Positions 7,751 to 8,352 of a DNA stretch of 8,352 bases are shown here, one piece after another (position 1 is the stretch's first letter; every line of letters begins with the position of its first letter). A program made the translations under genes and the position numbers. The stretch lies in NCBI GenBank assembly GCA_947176545.1, contig CAMWRB010000047.1:1-8352 (forward strand). The letters are read 5' to 3'. The DNA comes from an uncultured Porphyromonadaceae bacterium. GTDB taxonomy: Bacteria; Bacteroidota; Bacteroidia; Bacteroidales; Muribaculaceae. The notes under the pieces are model-generated. The model was given only the letters and a program-made list of their open reading frames with translations. It was not told the origin of the DNA and ran no database searches.

Positions 7751-7755
7751 CTTTG
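7724..7755 (+). promoter_or_regulatory. Bacteroidetes-type promoter for carA, overlapping the preceding stop codon
   Basis: CTTG at 7724-7727 and TAACTTTG at 7748-7755 are separated by 20 bp, the same -7 octamer and spacing as the promoter at 1665-1696. The first three bases of the -7 element are the TAA stop codon of the aminotransferase. The leader to the ATG at 7791 would be about 30 nt and is almost entirely A/T. No terminator is seen between the two genes, so carA could also receive read-through. Confidence 0.7.
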
Positions 7756-7790
7756 CATAACATTTCACTCAATATATAATAATATAAACG

Positions 7791-8352
7791 ATGCAACCTA
7801 TCCGCGACGCAGTACTCATACTTGAGGACGGCTCTACCTTCAAAGGAAAATCGTTTGGTTATCCCGGCTCCACAGCCGGAGAGGTGGTATTCAACACCGC
7901 AATGACGGGATATCCGGAGTCTCTAACCGACCCTTCATACGAGGGGCAGATACTTGTCACCACTTATCCTATTCTCGGCAATTACGGCGTTCCCCCGCGT
8001 CATCTGGAGGGGGATGTCAGCCAATATTACGAGTCGGAACACATCCATGCTAGAGCCATTATCGCACAGGATTACAGTTGGCAACATTCACACTGGCAGG
8101 CTGACCGTTCGTTAGCGCAATGGCTTAATGAGGAGAAAATTCCCGGCATATACGGGATTGACACAAGGGCTCTTACCAAACTGCTTCGCGAAAAAGGCTC
8201 AATGTTGGGCAAAATTATCGTTGATGGTGCGGAAGAGCCCGATTTTTATGACCCCAACCGCGAGAACCTCGTGGCCAAGGTCTCCTGTCGCGAAGTCGAA
8301 TATCACGGAGAGGGCGACAAGACTGTCGTGCTCGTGGATTGCGGTGTCAAAC
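7791..8352 (+). CDS. carA: Carbamoyl-phosphate synthase small (glutaminase) subunit, 3' partial
   Basis: CarA hydrolyses glutamine and channels ammonia to CarB, giving carbamoyl phosphate for pyrimidine and arginine synthesis in the cytoplasm. The first 187 residues are present and the right edge cuts the gene. The small-chain N-terminal domain is clear: LILEDGSTFKGKSFG (9-23), GEVVFNTAMTGYPESLTDPSY (starting at 30), GQILVTTYPILGNYGV (52-67), IHARAII (85-91) and GIYGIDTRALTKLLREKG (119-136). The last residues seen, KTVVLVDCGVK (177-187), are the start of the class I glutamine amidotransferase domain; its catalytic Cys-His-Glu residues lie beyond the window. A full protein is usually about 360-380 residues. 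The ATG at 7791 follows a good promoter by about 35 bases, has no Shine-Dalgarno sequence, and starts exactly where the family does. carB may follow but cannot be seen. Confidence 0.95.
   Translation, partial: MQPIRDAVLILEDGSTFKGKSFGYPGSTAGEVVFNTAMTGYPESLTDPSYEGQILVTTYPILGNYGVPPRHLEGDVSQYYESEHIHARAIIAQDYSWQHSHWQADRSLAQWLNEEKIPGIYGIDTRALTKLLREKGSMLGKIIVDGAEEPDFYDPNRENLVAKVSCREVEYHGEGDKTVVLVDCGVK

Overview
The window looks like a chromosomal segment of a gut-type Bacteroidales bacterium, and the style of the proteins suggests a Muribaculaceae-like lineage. Three things support this: two good matches to the Bacteroidetes promoter (TTTG/CTTG, 20 bp, TAACTTTG), the lack of Shine-Dalgarno sequences before the genes, and a Wzz-type protein with the glycine-rich segment I associate with Bacteroidetes. 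All genes lie on the plus strand. The family-level placement is inference from protein style, because no database search was possible.

Layout. (1) From the left edge to 1552 is the 3' part of an unrecognised, mostly helical cytoplasmic protein. It has an RxxxxxH motif like that of HEPN proteins and a TPR-like C-terminal end. (2) The gap 1553-1770 holds a 25-bp-arm inverted repeat, probably a terminator, then a textbook Bacteroidetes promoter at 1665-1696. (3) That promoter appears to drive a polysaccharide-export cluster: a periplasmic/outer-membrane Wza-like protein with a Poly_export domain and about six SLBB domains (1771-4188), a Wzz-type inner-membrane chain-length/co-polymerase protein (4333-5448), and a secreted M23 metallopeptidase with a C-terminal LysM domain (GTG start, 5458-6432). 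Between the first two genes lie tandem copies of a 29-bp palindromic repeat, starting directly after the stop codon. (4) A PLP-dependent class I/II aminotransferase follows, best started at 6518. (5) A second promoter overlaps the aminotransferase stop codon and leads into carA, the carbamoyl-phosphate synthase small subunit, which the right edge cuts.

How they fit together. The SLBB and Wzz proteins form the expected envelope-spanning pair of a capsule or exopolysaccharide exporter. The M23/LysM protein binds and probably trims peptidoglycan, so it may open or position the wall for that machine. No glycosyltransferases, flippase, polymerase or tyrosine kinase are present here, so the export genes look like a stand-alone unit serving synthesis loci elsewhere. 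The aminotransferase and carA are housekeeping metabolism. I see no clearly new defence or mobile system. The least explained parts are the first gene and the repeat array at 4189-4290.
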